Shown here: in pieces, positions 1 through 9,235 of the stretch
Layout of the letters: each line of letters starts with the position of its first letter
Numbering within the stretch: the stretch's first letter is position 1
NCBI GenBank assembly: GCA_024404095.1
Contig: JAKSQO010000028.1
Location: 1-39,769, forward strand
DNA from: Clostridia bacterium
GTDB taxonomy: Bacteria > Bacillota > Clostridia > Oscillospirales > Acutalibacteraceae
Length of the DNA stretch: 39,769 bases
Direction: 5' to 3'
The notes under the pieces: model-generated
What the model saw: only the letters and a program-made list of their open reading frames with translations
What the model was told of the DNA's origin: nothing
Database searches by the model: none
Position numbers and translations under genes: made by a program

Positions 1-3000
1 CGTTTTCGATTGCAGCTTCAACATTACTGTAATCAGCACACTTGTAAGTCATAGCATCTGCCGCGTTGTTGATTGCCTCTGCCATTGCGTTAACCTCAGA
101 CTGATGTGTTATTCCTAAACCATATTCAACAGCATCTATTTTTGTCTGAACAGCCTCTGTGCTTTCGTCCGTATAAAGTCCTGAACCGATTTTCTCGTTT
201 GCCGAAGTAATTGCTTCGGTGACAGCACTGTAATCCGCACCGTTCTCGGTAAGTCCCGCAACGGCTGAATTTATGCTTGCTGCATAGCCTTCAACCTCAC
301 TCTGCTGTGTAATATTGCAGTAGTAATCAATCGAATCAAGAACATTATTGAGTGCCTCGACACTTTCATTAGTGTATATTGAAAGGTCAAACGGAATTCT
401 CGACTTTGCTTCATCAACCGCGCTGTAATCAGCACCTTTAAAAGCAAGAAGAGTAAGTGCGTTGTTGATGTTTGCCGCCATGGTGTCAACTTCACTCTGT
501 CTTGTGATGTCGTAACCTGTTACAACCGCATTTATCTGATCCTGTAATGCCTGCCACGAATCCTCGGTATAAACTGATGAATCAGCAGGAACTTTTGCAA
601 GTGCCTTATTCACTTCCGTATAGCTTGCAGACTTTAACTTAAGCTTGGCAATTGCATTGCTTATGTTTGCTGCATACTTATCAACAGTTGCCTGTTTGTC
701 GGCAGTATAATTATAATTGATATTGTTGATATATGTATTAAGAGTTGAAAGGGAAACGGTTGTATAAATTGAAGTATCAGCAGGAACATTCGCAAGTGCC
801 GCATTTACAAGAGTGTAATCCGCAGGTGCATATTTAAGTGCGGTAATAGCGTTGCTGATATCCGTCGCGTATCCGTTTACAGTTGACTGGTATCTTGTGT
901 CAAGTCCGTCAACAACAGCCGCAAGAGCAACCTCAAGATCAGCCATGCTTTCCGCTGTATAAAGACTGTATCCCGGATGTGAGTTCGCATAAGCTTCATC
1001 AGCAGAAATTTTTGCGTTTGCGTTGGCAATTTGCGTGTTAACCGCTGAATAGTCAGCCGGAAGATATTCGAGATTGTCAATCGCAGTCTGAATAGTCTGA
1101 GCATAGCTGTCAACATCCGCCTGTCTGCTGAGAGTAAGAGAATTATCAACAGCAAGATAAACAGAAAGGAGATTGTTAATGCTTGAATCAGTATACAGTG
1201 AGCCACCTGTTGTGCAAAGACTGTATGCCTGATTTCTGAGTGCATTTACCTGAGTATAGTCGGCAGGATTCTCAGTAAGCGAAGCAAGAGCATTATTGAT
1301 AGCCTGTGCATATCCGTCAACCTGTGACTGAGCTGTTACGCCAAGTCCTCGCACAACATTGTTAATGGCAGTAACAACATTGTTCCAGTTCGAATAGAAA
1401 GTGTTTGCTGTAAATCCGTAAGTGTCCTCATAAGTTTCAAGAATCTGACGCTCTCTTTCCGCAACGGCTTCAATTGCCGTATCAACAGCTGTATAGTCGG
1501 CAGAGTTTGCATTCAGTCGGTCAATAGCTGACTGAAGAGCCGAAACCGCTCTGTTGATTTCATCCTGATATCTTATATCAAGGCTGAGCTTTGATTGAAG
1601 ATTGTGTATTGCGGAATCAACACCGCTGAAATCGTTGTAAAGCGAACGGTCAATACTGTTTGCATAAGCGATTTTCGCTTCCGCCGCAGAAGTATCGGCA
1701 GGCTTGTATTCAACCATATCAAGCCAGTAATTAAGCGTTGAAGTTGCCATGTTAATTTCTGACTGATGTGTTATATCAAGATTATGGAGAGCAACAAGCG
1801 AATTATAAGCCGATGTAAGGTTTGCGGCAATATCGGGGACAACATAATTTATGTTGATAACCTTGTATGCCGATTCTGCTTTTGAAGCGTTGGAATAATC
1901 AGCACCGTTAAGACCGATTGCGTTTATCGCACGCTCGATAAGAATAACATAACCGTCAACCTTCGGCTGATCGCTGATCAGAAGGTAATCTTCGACCGTG
2001 TATCCGTCAAGCTCATTATAAACGCATCCCGATTTTGAAAGAACCGAAGCAAGATTTGACCAGCCCGAGTAAACGTCCTCTGCGGATCTGCCGTAAACAG
2101 TTTCCGCTCTTCTCATAAGAGTGTTGACTGTTGTAAGATTTGCAATAATGCCCGAATAATCAGCATATCTCTCTTCGAGTGCATCAATAGCCGCCTTGAT
2201 GTCAATAGCAAGCTTATCAACTGCGGGCTGATAAAGAACGCTGTAATCGCTGCGGTAATTGTCAAGAAGCGTCTGAAGCTTTGCCCACGAAGCAAGAGTA
2301 TAGTTGTTGGGATTTTTATTCATCGCCTGAGTATAGTACAGATTTGCGAGAGTGTAATCAGCTGTTTTAAGCTCAAGTGAATCATAAGCGTCCGAAAGAG
2401 TATTGTATGCGCTGTCAATCTCTGCCTGAGTTACGTTCGGCTTATCGAGGCAGGATCTTGCGGTATTAAGTGCGCTTGCAAAGGTTTCAAAGCCACTTGC
2501 ATAATACCATGCCTGCGGATTGTAGCCCTTAAATCCATTCTCGGGTACTGTCGTAATTTTAACAAGGGGATCTGTGCTCTGAACATTTTCAACAAGAGTT
2601 CTGAGTGCACCCTTATCGTATGAAACAAGATTGAGATTATAGCTGTGAGAAACAAAAACATCGTTCCAGCCTGCCTCTGTCTTATATTCAAAGACAACAG
2701 TATATTTTGTTTCACCTGTGCTGATTCCCGAGCCTGCGCCTGTGAAATATGAAATAAAGTTTGAACCGATTGCATAAAGGTTTGCTGTCGGCTTAGTGAT
2801 GTTCAGCTGCGCAAGCTGTGTTGCGTCGCTCGTAAGGCTGAGCTCATCATTTGAATTATCAGTTGTCTGAGTATATCCGTCAAAAACATATGTATCCTTC
2901 ATTTTTACGGTTACAATTTCATCAGACTCATCCGACTGATTCATAACCGTTGAAACGGCTCTTAAATTAAGGTCAGAAAGAGTTGAATAAATACTCGAAT

Positions 3001-3862
3001 CGTAGTAAACCGTAACCTGAGGTCTGTTAGAGTCCACCTTGAAGCCGACATTGTATCCGCGGCTCGCATCAGAGTCACTCATATACTGCATCATACCATA
3101 TTCATCTGTCCAGCTCGCACCGCCTGCCCATGCACTTGTTGCAAATGCAACGCTTCCGTCAGGGCTTCCGTCGTTATAAATTGAACCATATGTATTTTTA
3201 CCGAGAATAAATGAGCTGAGATAAGAGCGGTTCTTTGTTGTTGTGCCAAGTCCCCAGTCGCTGTATGTTCTCTTTACAGAGTAAAGACCAGCCGGGGTTG
3301 CAATGGGTTCAACATATGATGTTCCACTTGTGCTGTATGTATGCGTATACGTCTTACCCGAAACAGGGTTAGTCTCGCTGTAAACATAGTTGACGGTAAA
3401 CACAAGAGTTGAACCGGGCATAGCCGTACCGCCTGTAACAGTCCATGTATATGTGCCGTTAGAGTAAACCGGACCCGTCCATTTTACTGTTGAGTTTCCG
3501 CAAGAAAGAACAGGTGTTTCGTCAAGAATTGCACCCGGTGTGAACACAACAGTCGTCGCCACGGGAGTTTCGCCTGCATATCCTATGTTACGTCTCGTCG
3601 ACGAAAGATAAGGCATACCCGACGGCGTAGACTGAACAATAACAGAGTTATTGCCCGAGGGCGCTTTCATTGAATTGGTCTGATACGCAACACGCGTCAG
3701 TTCCGTAACGATAACGCTCGCCTGCGGTCGGTTCAACACAAGAGAAGCGTCAGCATTGATATTAGGTCCTGCCGCTCCCGCTCCGATTATTCCCACAGGA
3801 ACAGCAGTCAGAACAAGTGCAACCGCTATCAGACAACTGATAACTTTTTTGAAATTTTTCAT
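1..3862 (-). CDS. Giant secreted FIVAR-repeat surface protein, N-terminal part (C-terminus outside window)
   Basis: An uninterrupted frame runs from an ATG at 3862 to the left edge, giving about 1287 residues with no stop. The start is preceded by GGTGGTG at a suitable distance. The N-terminus (MKNFKKVISCLIAVALVLTA) is a Sec signal peptide with a Lys-rich start and a hydrophobic core. Residues ~45-460 are Ser/Thr/Gly/Tyr-rich and look like beta-sandwich material. From ~460 onward come about a dozen helical repeats of 65-75 residues carrying ADYxxV, YT and QSEVDxYAxxINNAI motifs, which match the FIVAR family found in Gram-positive surface and carbohydrate-active proteins. It is probably a cell-surface adhesin or the non-catalytic part of an extracellular enzyme. 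Any catalytic, sortase or dockerin module would lie beyond the window. It has its own promoter and is convergent with nothing visible. Export and the repeats are seen; the function is inferred. Confidence 0.85.
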   Translation of the reverse strand, partial: MKNFKKVISCLIAVALVLTAVPVGIIGAGAAGPNINADASLVLNRPQASVIVTELTRVAYQTNSMKAPSGNNSVIVQSTPSGMPYLSSTRRNIGYAGETPVATTVVFTPGAILDETPVLSCGNSTVKWTGPVYSNGTYTWTVTGGTAMPGSTLVFTVNYVYSETNPVSGKTYTHTYSTSGTSYVEPIATPAGLYSVKRTYSDWGLGTTTKNRSYLSSFILGKNTYGSIYNDGSPDGSVAFATSAWAGGASWTDEYGMMQYMSDSDASRGYNVGFKVDSNRPQVTVYYDSSIYSTLSDLNLRAVSTVMNQSDESDEIVTVKMKDTYVFDGYTQTTDNSNDELSLTSDATQLAQLNITKPTANLYAIGSNFISYFTGAGSGISTGETKYTVVFEYKTEAGWNDVFVSHSYNLNLVSYDKGALRTLVENVQSTDPLVKITTVPENGFKGYNPQAWYYASGFETFASALNTARSCLDKPNVTQAEIDSAYNTLSDAYDSLELKTADYTLANLYYTQAMNKNPNNYTLASWAKLQTLLDNYRSDYSVLYQPAVDKLAIDIKAAIDALEERYADYSGIIANLTTVNTLMRRAETVYGRSAEDVYSGWSNLASVLSKSGCVYNELDGYTVEDYLLISDQPKVDGYVILIERAINAIGLNGADYSNASKAESAYKVININYVVPDIAANLTSAYNSLVALHNLDITHQSEINMATSTLNYWLDMVEYKPADTSAAEAKIAYANSIDRSLYNDFSGVDSAIHNLQSKLSLDIRYQDEINRAVSALQSAIDRLNANSADYTAVDTAIEAVAERERQILETYEDTYGFTANTFYSNWNNVVTAINNVVRGLGVTAQSQVDGYAQAINNALASLTENPADYTQVNALRNQAYSLCTTGGSLYTDSSINNLLSVYLAVDNSLTLSRQADVDSYAQTIQTAIDNLEYLPADYSAVNTQIANANAKISADEAYANSHPGYSLYTAESMADLEVALAAVVDGLDTRYQSTVNGYATDISNAITALKYAPADYTLVNAALANVPADTSIYTTVSLSTLNTYINNINYNYTADKQATVDKYAANISNAIAKLKLKSASYTEVNKALAKVPADSSVYTEDSWQALQDQINAVVTGYDITRQSEVDTMAANINNALTLLAFKGADYSAVDEAKSRIPFDLSIYTNESVEALNNVLDSIDYYCNITQQSEVEGYAASINSAVAGLTENGADYSAVTEAITSANEKIGSGLYTDESTEAVQTKIDAVEYGLGITHQSEVNAMAEAINNAADAMTYKCADYSNVEAAIEN
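2..2490 (-). repeat. Tandem FIVAR-like coding repeats (about 12 units)
   Basis: The ADY/ADYT/ADYS motif recurs in frame roughly every 200-230 bp, near positions 2360, 2155, 1905, 1695 (as PADT), 1495, 1260, 1050, 820, 625 (as SASY), 430, 230 and 30. Each unit also has a YT-x-S/D-S motif and a QSEVD or QAEVD motif followed by a helix ending in NNAIxxL. The DNA copies have diverged, so this is an old protein-level repeat rather than a recent tandem duplication. Confidence 0.8.
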
Positions 3863-3921
3863 ACATAACACCACCTGTATAATTATTGATACAGTAATCG
3901 CATATTATAATACACACTAAA

Positions 3922-3950
3922 ATGATATCATAAGATTTGCAATTAGTCAA
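3922..3950 (-). promoter_or_regulatory. Sigma-A promoter for the FIVAR-repeat gene
   Basis: On the minus strand TTGACT (3950-3945) and TATCAT (3927-3922) are separated by exactly 17 bp, about 60 bp upstream of the ATG at 3862. Both boxes are near consensus. No operator-like repeat is obvious beside them. Confidence 0.7.
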
Positions 3951-3965
3951 CTTAATACATATTGC

Positions 3966-4000
3966 CAAAAGCGACAAAAACAGCAATGTGTTTTTGTCGC
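3966..4000 (-). terminator. Intrinsic terminator of the GH95-like gene
   Basis: An 11-bp perfect stem, GCGACAAAAAC paired with GTTTTTGTCGC, has an 8-nt loop and lies just after the stop at 4006. On the minus strand it is followed by CTTTTGG. The U tract is short, so termination may be partial. Confidence 0.6.
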
Positions 4001-4005
4001 TCAGT

Positions 4006-6081
4006 TCATTCTGTAATATTTATTGTACTTCCGATATTTGTTTTGATTGTTATTTTTTCATCTGTCGAAAGGAAACGCTCTCCGTCAGCTATGACAATCG
4101 CGCACTTATAAGGATTCTGAATTGTCAAGGTCTCCCCTGCTTCACTTTCAATTTCAACATATCTGATTCTGCCGTTTTTAATTTCCGAAGAGACAAGAAA
4201 TGCTCCGTCAGCTCTCAGATGTCGGAATCGGCAATTATATTCTTTGTCCCACACAGGGAAAATTCTCAGAATTCCGTCATAGCTCTGCATTGCCATTTCG
4301 TTAAGCGTATTTGCAAAAACCGAGCAATTTTCAAGACATCCGCCATAAAGACTGAACAGCATATTCGGAAGCAGTTCTCTTGAATTAAGCTCTCTGAGCT
4401 TTTGTATAATCACCTGCGGATTTTTTCCGAGACGAGCCGCCATAGGGAAAAACGAGCAGACAGCATTGCCATCCTTGTAGCCGTATTTTTCTTTCTGTTG
4501 AAAAGTATTTTTTGCGATTTTCAGCGTTTGGCTGTCCGAGGAAAGTCCTATACAGCCTGCGGGATAAATATGCTGAAGACCGACGTCGTTATCTCCGTGC
4601 CAAGCCTCGCCCTTTTCGGTGTAGCGGAAAACCTTTCTGCCACAGCGGTAATATGTTGCAAAGGGTGACAGCTTATCAAGAATATCCTGCCACTTTTTCT
4701 GCTTTTCCTCGTCAACACCAAGCTCCTTTGCCATATCAACAGCAACAGGAATACAAAGGCGAAGCATACCAAGAGTAAGCGCATTATTGGTATCGTTGAT
4801 ATATTTTTTGTACTTTGCCGGATTGAAATCGGGCTTATAATACGGAACTTCGTGAACAGAATCAGCATGTACAATATATCTGCCGTCCTCAAATCGCATA
4901 TAGTCTTCAAAAAACTCAAGGCAGGCTTTAATATACGGGTATGCGTGCTTTTCGGCATACTCCCTGTCGCGTGTCGCTTTCCAACGGAAAGCTATAATGT
5001 CCGCAGGATGAATTGCGTTGCTTTTCTGCCCGAGAAAAAGACGTTCGAACGGATATTTTATGGTAGAAGTCCACTCTGTACAAACACCCTTCGGCGCAAT
5101 TCCGACAGGAAGAATAATACCGTTGCAGCTGTACTTGCGTGCAAACTTTCTGCCATTTTCCATCATCTCCTCAAGCGGTGCATGATAACAGTCTGTAAAC
5201 TCCACATGATTAGATGAACACGCCGCATAAAAAGGTGCCTGATAGTTATAATTCAAATGGAAGTCGCTGTGCCACGCAGGATTTTCAACGGTGATAAAAT
5301 TTGCGAACAGACCCGGAGGGAATTTTTCGTTGCCCGTACATCCTGACATATGATACTGCGATGCATACCAGCCCATTTCAAGCTCTTCATCATCAACCGA
5401 AAATGATGACTTATCCCAGAATTTTCTCCACAGAAAATAATGCTCTGCTTTCAGCTCTTCATACTTTTTATCTGTAATTTCAGATGCCTTTTTTAGTGCT
5501 GTCTGCTTTGGATTTTCAACATCGTGATTAGTTGCAACGAAGGTATAAAACTTTCCGTTTGCAGGAGATTTCATGAAAGCGTAAACATGAGTTTCATAGA
5601 TATACTCTTCTCTGCGGAAAATTCTGTAAATACCTTTACAGCCGTCTTCGGTATCTTCACCTTTTTCGCCCGAAGTCTCACCTTCAAAAACTTTCAGCAC
5701 AGGATCAACCTTAACATCTCCGACAGATTCAATCATAACTGAATTTTCAGCCTTACATGCCCTTAAAAAAAGCTCACATTTTCTGTCTGCATCTCTGAAA
5801 TTACAATGGATTTCACCATTGTCCATATCCTGCTCAACAAAATAGTTTTCGTAAAGCTCAGCAGGAACGTCAATATCAATATATCCCAACGGCTTCAATC
5901 CGCAATTCTCTGTACCGATTCCACCCTGCCATATGTCGCACTTTGAAATATATATTCTCAGTCCGTTTTCGCTGTTGCCGAGAATCAGGCCCAGGTCGCC
6001 GTTTCCGTTTATCGCTCCGTCGGGTATGGATTGTTTACCCGAAAGTTCAGGCTTTTTATTTATAACTGCAATATGTCTCAT
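4006..6081 (-). CDS. GH95-like (six-hairpin) glycoside hydrolase
   Basis: This 691-residue protein has no signal peptide and is probably cytoplasmic. The N-terminal region (AINGNGDLGLILG, then IYISKCDIWQGG) matches the beta-sandwich start of family GH95 alpha-L-fucosidase/galactosidase-type enzymes. The C-terminal part (NEMAMQSYDGILRIFPVW, then FRHLRADGAFLVSSEIKNG) matches the family's closing beta domain, where 'LLxSxDGxIxLLPAxP' is typical. The middle (~220-560) is the expected alpha/alpha-barrel. Its role would be hydrolysis of fucosyl- or galactosyl-oligosaccharides, but the substrate cannot be read from the sequence. The start at 6081 is chosen because GAGGTGG lies directly upstream; an ATG at 6093 has no ribosome-binding site. 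The gene stands alone between two terminators. It could belong to a neighbouring unnamed GH95-like clade. Confidence 0.7.
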   Translation of the reverse strand: MRHIAVINKKPELSGKQSIPDGAINGNGDLGLILGNSENGLRIYISKCDIWQGGIGTENCGLKPLGYIDIDVPAELYENYFVEQDMDNGEIHCNFRDADRKCELFLRACKAENSVMIESVGDVKVDPVLKVFEGETSGEKGEDTEDGCKGIYRIFRREEYIYETHVYAFMKSPANGKFYTFVATNHDVENPKQTALKKASEITDKKYEELKAEHYFLWRKFWDKSSFSVDDEELEMGWYASQYHMSGCTGNEKFPPGLFANFITVENPAWHSDFHLNYNYQAPFYAACSSNHVEFTDCYHAPLEEMMENGRKFARKYSCNGIILPVGIAPKGVCTEWTSTIKYPFERLFLGQKSNAIHPADIIAFRWKATRDREYAEKHAYPYIKACLEFFEDYMRFEDGRYIVHADSVHEVPYYKPDFNPAKYKKYINDTNNALTLGMLRLCIPVAVDMAKELGVDEEKQKKWQDILDKLSPFATYYRCGRKVFRYTEKGEAWHGDNDVGLQHIYPAGCIGLSSDSQTLKIAKNTFQQKEKYGYKDGNAVCSFFPMAARLGKNPQVIIQKLRELNSRELLPNMLFSLYGGCLENCSVFANTLNEMAMQSYDGILRIFPVWDKEYNCRFRHLRADGAFLVSSEIKNGRIRYVEIESEAGETLTIQNPYKCAIVIADGERFLSTDEKITIKTNIGSTINITE

Positions 6082-6121
6082 ATGCCACCTCATACAATCG
6101 TAATTGTAGCTTTATTATAAA

Positions 6122-6153
6122 TAAAAAAGCAGACGAGTTCAACCCGTCTGCTT
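6122..6153 (-). terminator. Intrinsic terminator of the pyrR-pyrP operon
   Basis: A perfect 8-9 bp stem, AGCAGACG (6128-6135) with CGTCTGCT (6145-6152), is followed on the minus strand by a run of six T. It lies about 20 bp after the pyrP stop. Confidence 0.85.
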
Positions 6154-6171
6154 ATAATTTTTAAATAAGAC

Positions 6172-7521
6172 TTATGCTTTCTTCTTTGAAAGAACGATGT
6201 TTGTAACGATACCGAGGATAAGAGCGCAAGCAACCTCTGTAAGAGTAACCTTACCGATTGTGATTGCCATGCCGCCGATACCTGCGATAAGGATAACTGA
6301 AACAACGAAGAGGTTTCTGTTGTCGTCAAGGTCAACCTTCTGAATCATCTTAAGACCTGATACAGCGATGAATCCGTAAAGTGTGATGCAGACACCGCCC
6401 ATTACACATGAAGGAATTGTTGAAAGGAATGTTACGAACGGAGCAAGGAAAGAAGCAATGATAGCCATAATAGCTGTTGCAAAAATTGTAATAACAGAAG
6501 CGTTACCTGTAATAGCTACGCAGCCAACTGACTCACCGTATGTTGTGTTGGGGCAACCGCCGAAGATTGCGCCTACCATTGAACCAATGCCGTCACCAAG
6601 GAGAGTTCTGTGGAGACCGGGCTCCTCAAGAAGATCCTGCTCGATGATTGAAGAAAGGTTCTTGTGGTCAGCAATATGCTCAGCAAAAACAACGAATGCA
6701 ACGGGAACGTATGCAACTGCAATCATTGCAACGTAAGAAGCATCAATATCCTTAATACCCTGTGCAGCCTTGAGGAATGTGAAGTCGGGAACCCACTGCA
6801 TATGTGAGAAAGCAGACCAGTCAATAACCTGAAGAGCTTCGTTGCCTGTCTTCATACCGATAAGAGTAAATACTGTACCAACTGCATAACCTGCAAGGAT
6901 ACCGATAACGAAAGGAATGAGCTTAGCCATCTTCTTGCCGTAAACTGAGCAAATCATAACTGTGAAAAGAGTTACAAGAGCGCAGACGAAGCCTGCCCAG
7001 CCTTTCGGGTTCATAACAAAAGCTGTTACGGAACCGCATGCTTCACAAGTTGATTTTGCAAATGTAAGAGCGTCGCCAACAGCGTTGCCTGCAAGTGAAA
7101 GACCGATGATAGCAACTGTGGGTCCGATAACAACGGGAGGCATAAGCTTGTTAATCCAGTTAACACCTGCGAACTTAACAACAATTGCGATAACTACATA
7201 AACAAGACCTGCGAAGATAGCACCGATGAGGATACCTGCAAAGCCTGCTGCAGTTGAAAGTGCGCCGCCGAAAGCTGCGAACATTGAACCGAGGAATGCG
7301 AATGAAGAACCAAGGAAAACAGGGCTCTTAAACTTTGTGAAAAGAAGATAAACGATTGTGCCGACACCTGCACCGAAAAGTGCTGCCGACTGGCTCATGC
7401 CGTTGCCGATGATTGACGGAACAGCGATTGTTGCTGCAAGGATTGCAAGCAGCTGCTGGAAAGCGAAAACGATCAGCTGACCGAACTTCGGCTTGTCCTT
7501 AACATTGTACGTTAATTTCAT
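6172..7521 (-). CDS. pyrP: Uracil permease, NCS2 family
   Basis: This 449-residue membrane protein has about 12-14 hydrophobic segments and the NCS2 (nucleobase:cation symporter-2, UraA type) layout. The N-terminal FAFQQLLAILAATIAVP segment, the central GVNWINKLMPPVVIGPTVAIIG and the family signature NTTYGESVGCVAITG (~325-340) are all present. It imports uracil with a proton across the cytoplasmic membrane. The close match to the UraA/PyrP branch, together with pyrR immediately upstream, favours uracil over xanthine. GGAGGT precedes the ATG. The 54-bp gap from pyrR contains no convincing second attenuator, so both genes are probably controlled by the leader before pyrR. Confidence 0.93.
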   Translation of the reverse strand: MKLTYNVKDKPKFGQLIVFAFQQLLAILAATIAVPSIIGNGMSQSAALFGAGVGTIVYLLFTKFKSPVFLGSSFAFLGSMFAAFGGALSTAAGFAGILIGAIFAGLVYVVIAIVVKFAGVNWINKLMPPVVIGPTVAIIGLSLAGNAVGDALTFAKSTCEACGSVTAFVMNPKGWAGFVCALVTLFTVMICSVYGKKMAKLIPFVIGILAGYAVGTVFTLIGMKTGNEALQVIDWSAFSHMQWVPDFTFLKAAQGIKDIDASYVAMIAVAYVPVAFVVFAEHIADHKNLSSIIEQDLLEEPGLHRTLLGDGIGSMVGAIFGGCPNTTYGESVGCVAITGNASVITIFATAIMAIIASFLAPFVTFLSTIPSCVMGGVCITLYGFIAVSGLKMIQKVDLDDNRNLFVVSVILIAGIGGMAITIGKVTLTEVACALILGIVTNIVLSKKKA

Positions 7522-7575
7522 TTTAACTACCTCCGCTATTTTTTATTTAAACGCCCTCAATGAACGTCTATAGCC

Positions 7576-8106
7576 TTAATCTTTAATCAGATCCACAGCT
7601 GTCTCTCCGTCAAGACATTCAATCTTTACGGAAACTGTTTCGTCCCTTGATGTCGGAATACTTTTACCTATGTAATCCGCACGGAACGGAAGCTCGCGAT
7701 GACCGCGGTCAATCAGAATTGCAAGCTGAATTTTTGAAGGTCTGCCCATAGAAAAAATCGCTTCAATCGCCGCTCTGACAGTTCGGCCTGTATAAAGCAC
7801 GTCGTCAACAATAATAATCTTTCTGCCTGTTACATCAATTTTCTCATTCTGCTCTTTGTATACAGGAGAGTCTGCTTCTTTTGTCAGGTCGTCACGGTAA
7901 AAATGAATATCCAGACTTTCACACGGAACCTCTGCATTCTCAATTTTAAGGATGTTATCTCTTATCATCTGAGAAAGATATATTCCTCTGCGCTTTATAC
8001 CGACAAGTACGATTCCGTCGGTACCCTTGTTTTTTTCAATTATTTCATGGGATATTCTCATAACAGCACGTTTTAATGCCGCTTCATCCATAATCTGTTT
8101 TTTCAT
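7576..8106 (-). CDS. pyrR: Bifunctional pyr operon attenuation regulator / uracil phosphoribosyltransferase
   Basis: The 176-residue length is typical for PyrR. The type I phosphoribosyltransferase PRPP loop is seen at ~100-109 (VDDVLYTGRT), with the N-terminal KRRGIYLSQ stretch and the C-terminal LIDRGHRELPFRADYIGK, both hallmarks of PyrR. The protein binds UMP and the pyr leader RNA to promote termination, and can convert uracil plus PRPP to UMP. Its own leader carries an attenuator, so with pyrP it forms an autoregulated uracil-salvage operon. The biosynthetic pyr genes are not in the window. The start is the ATG following GCGAGGAAATAAAA. Confidence 0.95.
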   Translation of the reverse strand: MKKQIMDEAALKRAVMRISHEIIEKNKGTDGIVLVGIKRRGIYLSQMIRDNILKIENAEVPCESLDIHFYRDDLTKEADSPVYKEQNEKIDVTGRKIIIVDDVLYTGRTVRAAIEAIFSMGRPSKIQLAILIDRGHRELPFRADYIGKSIPTSRDETVSVKIECLDGETAVDLIKD

Positions 8107-8130
8107 TTTTATTTCCTCGCAAAAATTCTT

Positions 8131-8224
8131 ATAATAAAAAATGTCTTGTCAGAAATCCTGACAAGACACAATAAGCCCAATAATCCCTATGAATCTTGCC
8201 GGCATCTCTGTACCGCTTTAAAGA
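8131..8224 (-). promoter_or_regulatory. PyrR-responsive transcription attenuator (leader of pyrR)
   Basis: Downstream of the promoter the leader contains a PyrR-binding-loop-like element at 8224-8192 (core CGGTACAGAGATGCCGG; the B. subtilis-type consensus is TCCAGAGAGGCT within a similar stem). This is followed by a perfect 11-bp terminator stem (8168-8158 with 8152-8142, TGTCTTGTCAG arms, 5-nt loop) and a TTTTTTATT tract. This is the arrangement expected for UMP-dependent attenuation. The binding loop deviates at two or three consensus positions. Confidence 0.8.
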
Positions 8225-8238
8225 ATTTTACCGTAGCT

Positions 8239-8267
8239 ATTCTACAACAGATATTTCTCAATGTCAA
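8239..8267 (-). promoter_or_regulatory. Sigma-A promoter of the pyrR-pyrP operon
   Basis: TTGACA (8267-8262) and TAGAAT (8244-8239) are spaced 17 bp apart, immediately upstream of the PyrR leader. Confidence 0.85.
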
Positions 8268-8307
8268 CAAAAAATAAACGGTTTTATCATTTTTTACACT
8301 TCCTACA

Positions 8308-8349
8308 AAAAAAGCAGCCCCGGATATTAAACCCAAGGCTATTCTGCTC
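8308..8349 (-). terminator. Probable terminator of the exonuclease gene (imperfect)
   Basis: The minus strand reads GCAG...CTGC with inner CC/GG pairs, interrupted by internal loops, followed by TTTTTTTG. The structure begins at the stop codon. The long T tract supports termination although the stem is imperfect. Confidence 0.5.
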
Positions 8350-9205
8350 ATTTCCCGATTCTTTTATCGGGTAGTACCGTAACCGTCTTTTTGGTTTCCA
8401 GTCTGTCAAAGTACTTTTTGAATCTTACCGCCACACGAACATTACAGTTGCACTTCGGACAATGATAAACCGCACGGAAAAACTGGTTTGAATATCTCCA
8501 TTCAGTCACCTGTTCCCCCTTCGAGCCACATTTATCACAGGTGAAATTCAGCAGACTTTTATCAACCAGCGGATGATTGATATTACCGATTGCGTGGGGC
8601 TTGTACTGAAGCTTTCCGTAAAAAGCATCGTCACATTTAACGATATAATCGGAAAAATCGTTTTTGTCGAACACCTTTCTCATACATTCGGCAGTAATCA
8701 AACTGTCGTCAAGCGCCCTGTGATGTGCAAACATTTCAGCATCCACGCCGACAAGCTCGGCAGCATTGAAAAGACCTATCTGCCTCGATTTAGGCAAATC
8801 GTTCTTAATTTCAAAATATCGCTGAATGTCCATATAATTTGTGAGAAACGGTAAAGTTCTGGCACCGCTCAGGTATCGGAAGTTTTCAATAAGCACTCTG
8901 ATGTCGCCATCTCCCCATGTGAGAATAACATTTTCTCTGTTGCCTATCCAATGCTTGAAGTCGCTCATTACCCTGGTAAAAGGTTCGCCGTTTCTGATAT
9001 CGTCATTTGAAATGTTTGTCAGACGTTTTACGTTACTGCGAAGCTTTTTTCCGATTGAGGACTTGACAAAGCTCGAAAATTCATCAACATAGTTCAGATC
9101 GTCATCAAGCATAACCGCTCCGATTTCGATAACCTCATTGATGAATCCCTTAATACGACGGGCATAGGTGTTATTCCACTCAAGGTCCATTATTATGTAG
9201 TGCAT
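8348..9205 (-). CDS. DEDDh 3'-5' exonuclease (KapD/DnaQ-like) with C-terminal zinc ribbon
   Basis: This is a 285-residue protein. Exo I is MDLEWN (D and E, ~residues 6-8), followed by NEVIEIGAV; exo II is the aspartate in LTWGDGDIRVL; exo III is HHRALDDSLITAE, so the DEDDh set is complete. Two metal ions would cleave single-stranded DNA or RNA from the 3' end. Residues ~215-265 add CDKCG and CPKCNC, a probable zinc ribbon that simple KapD/DnaQ exonucleases lack. The start at 9205 is chosen because AAGGAG lies 5 nt upstream; the ATG 13 codons earlier has no such site and lies within the promoter region. It has its own promoter after sigE. KapD of Bacillus is linked to sporulation signalling, but any such role here is only a guess from position. 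Confidence 0.8.
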   Translation of the reverse strand: MHYIIMDLEWNNTYARRIKGFINEVIEIGAVMLDDDLNYVDEFSSFVKSSIGKKLRSNVKRLTNISNDDIRNGEPFTRVMSDFKHWIGNRENVILTWGDGDIRVLIENFRYLSGARTLPFLTNYMDIQRYFEIKNDLPKSRQIGLFNAAELVGVDAEMFAHHRALDDSLITAECMRKVFDKNDFSDYIVKCDDAFYGKLQYKPHAIGNINHPLVDKSLLNFTCDKCGSKGEQVTEWRYSNQFFRAVYHCPKCNCNVRVAVRFKKYFDRLETKKTVTVLPDKRIGK

Positions 9206-9235
9206 CGTTTCTCCTTTCTTCAAGAAAGTATAAAC

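Noticed and set aside
877..2775. Several open frames of 60-120 codons opposite or out of frame with the FIVAR gene
   Set aside because: They are Leu/Arg/Thr-rich shadow translations of the repetitive coding sequence, without ribosome-binding sites.
7522..7575. Second PyrR attenuator between pyrR and pyrP
   Set aside because: Only a weak ACG/CGT pairing is seen, with no binding-loop motif or proper terminator stem.
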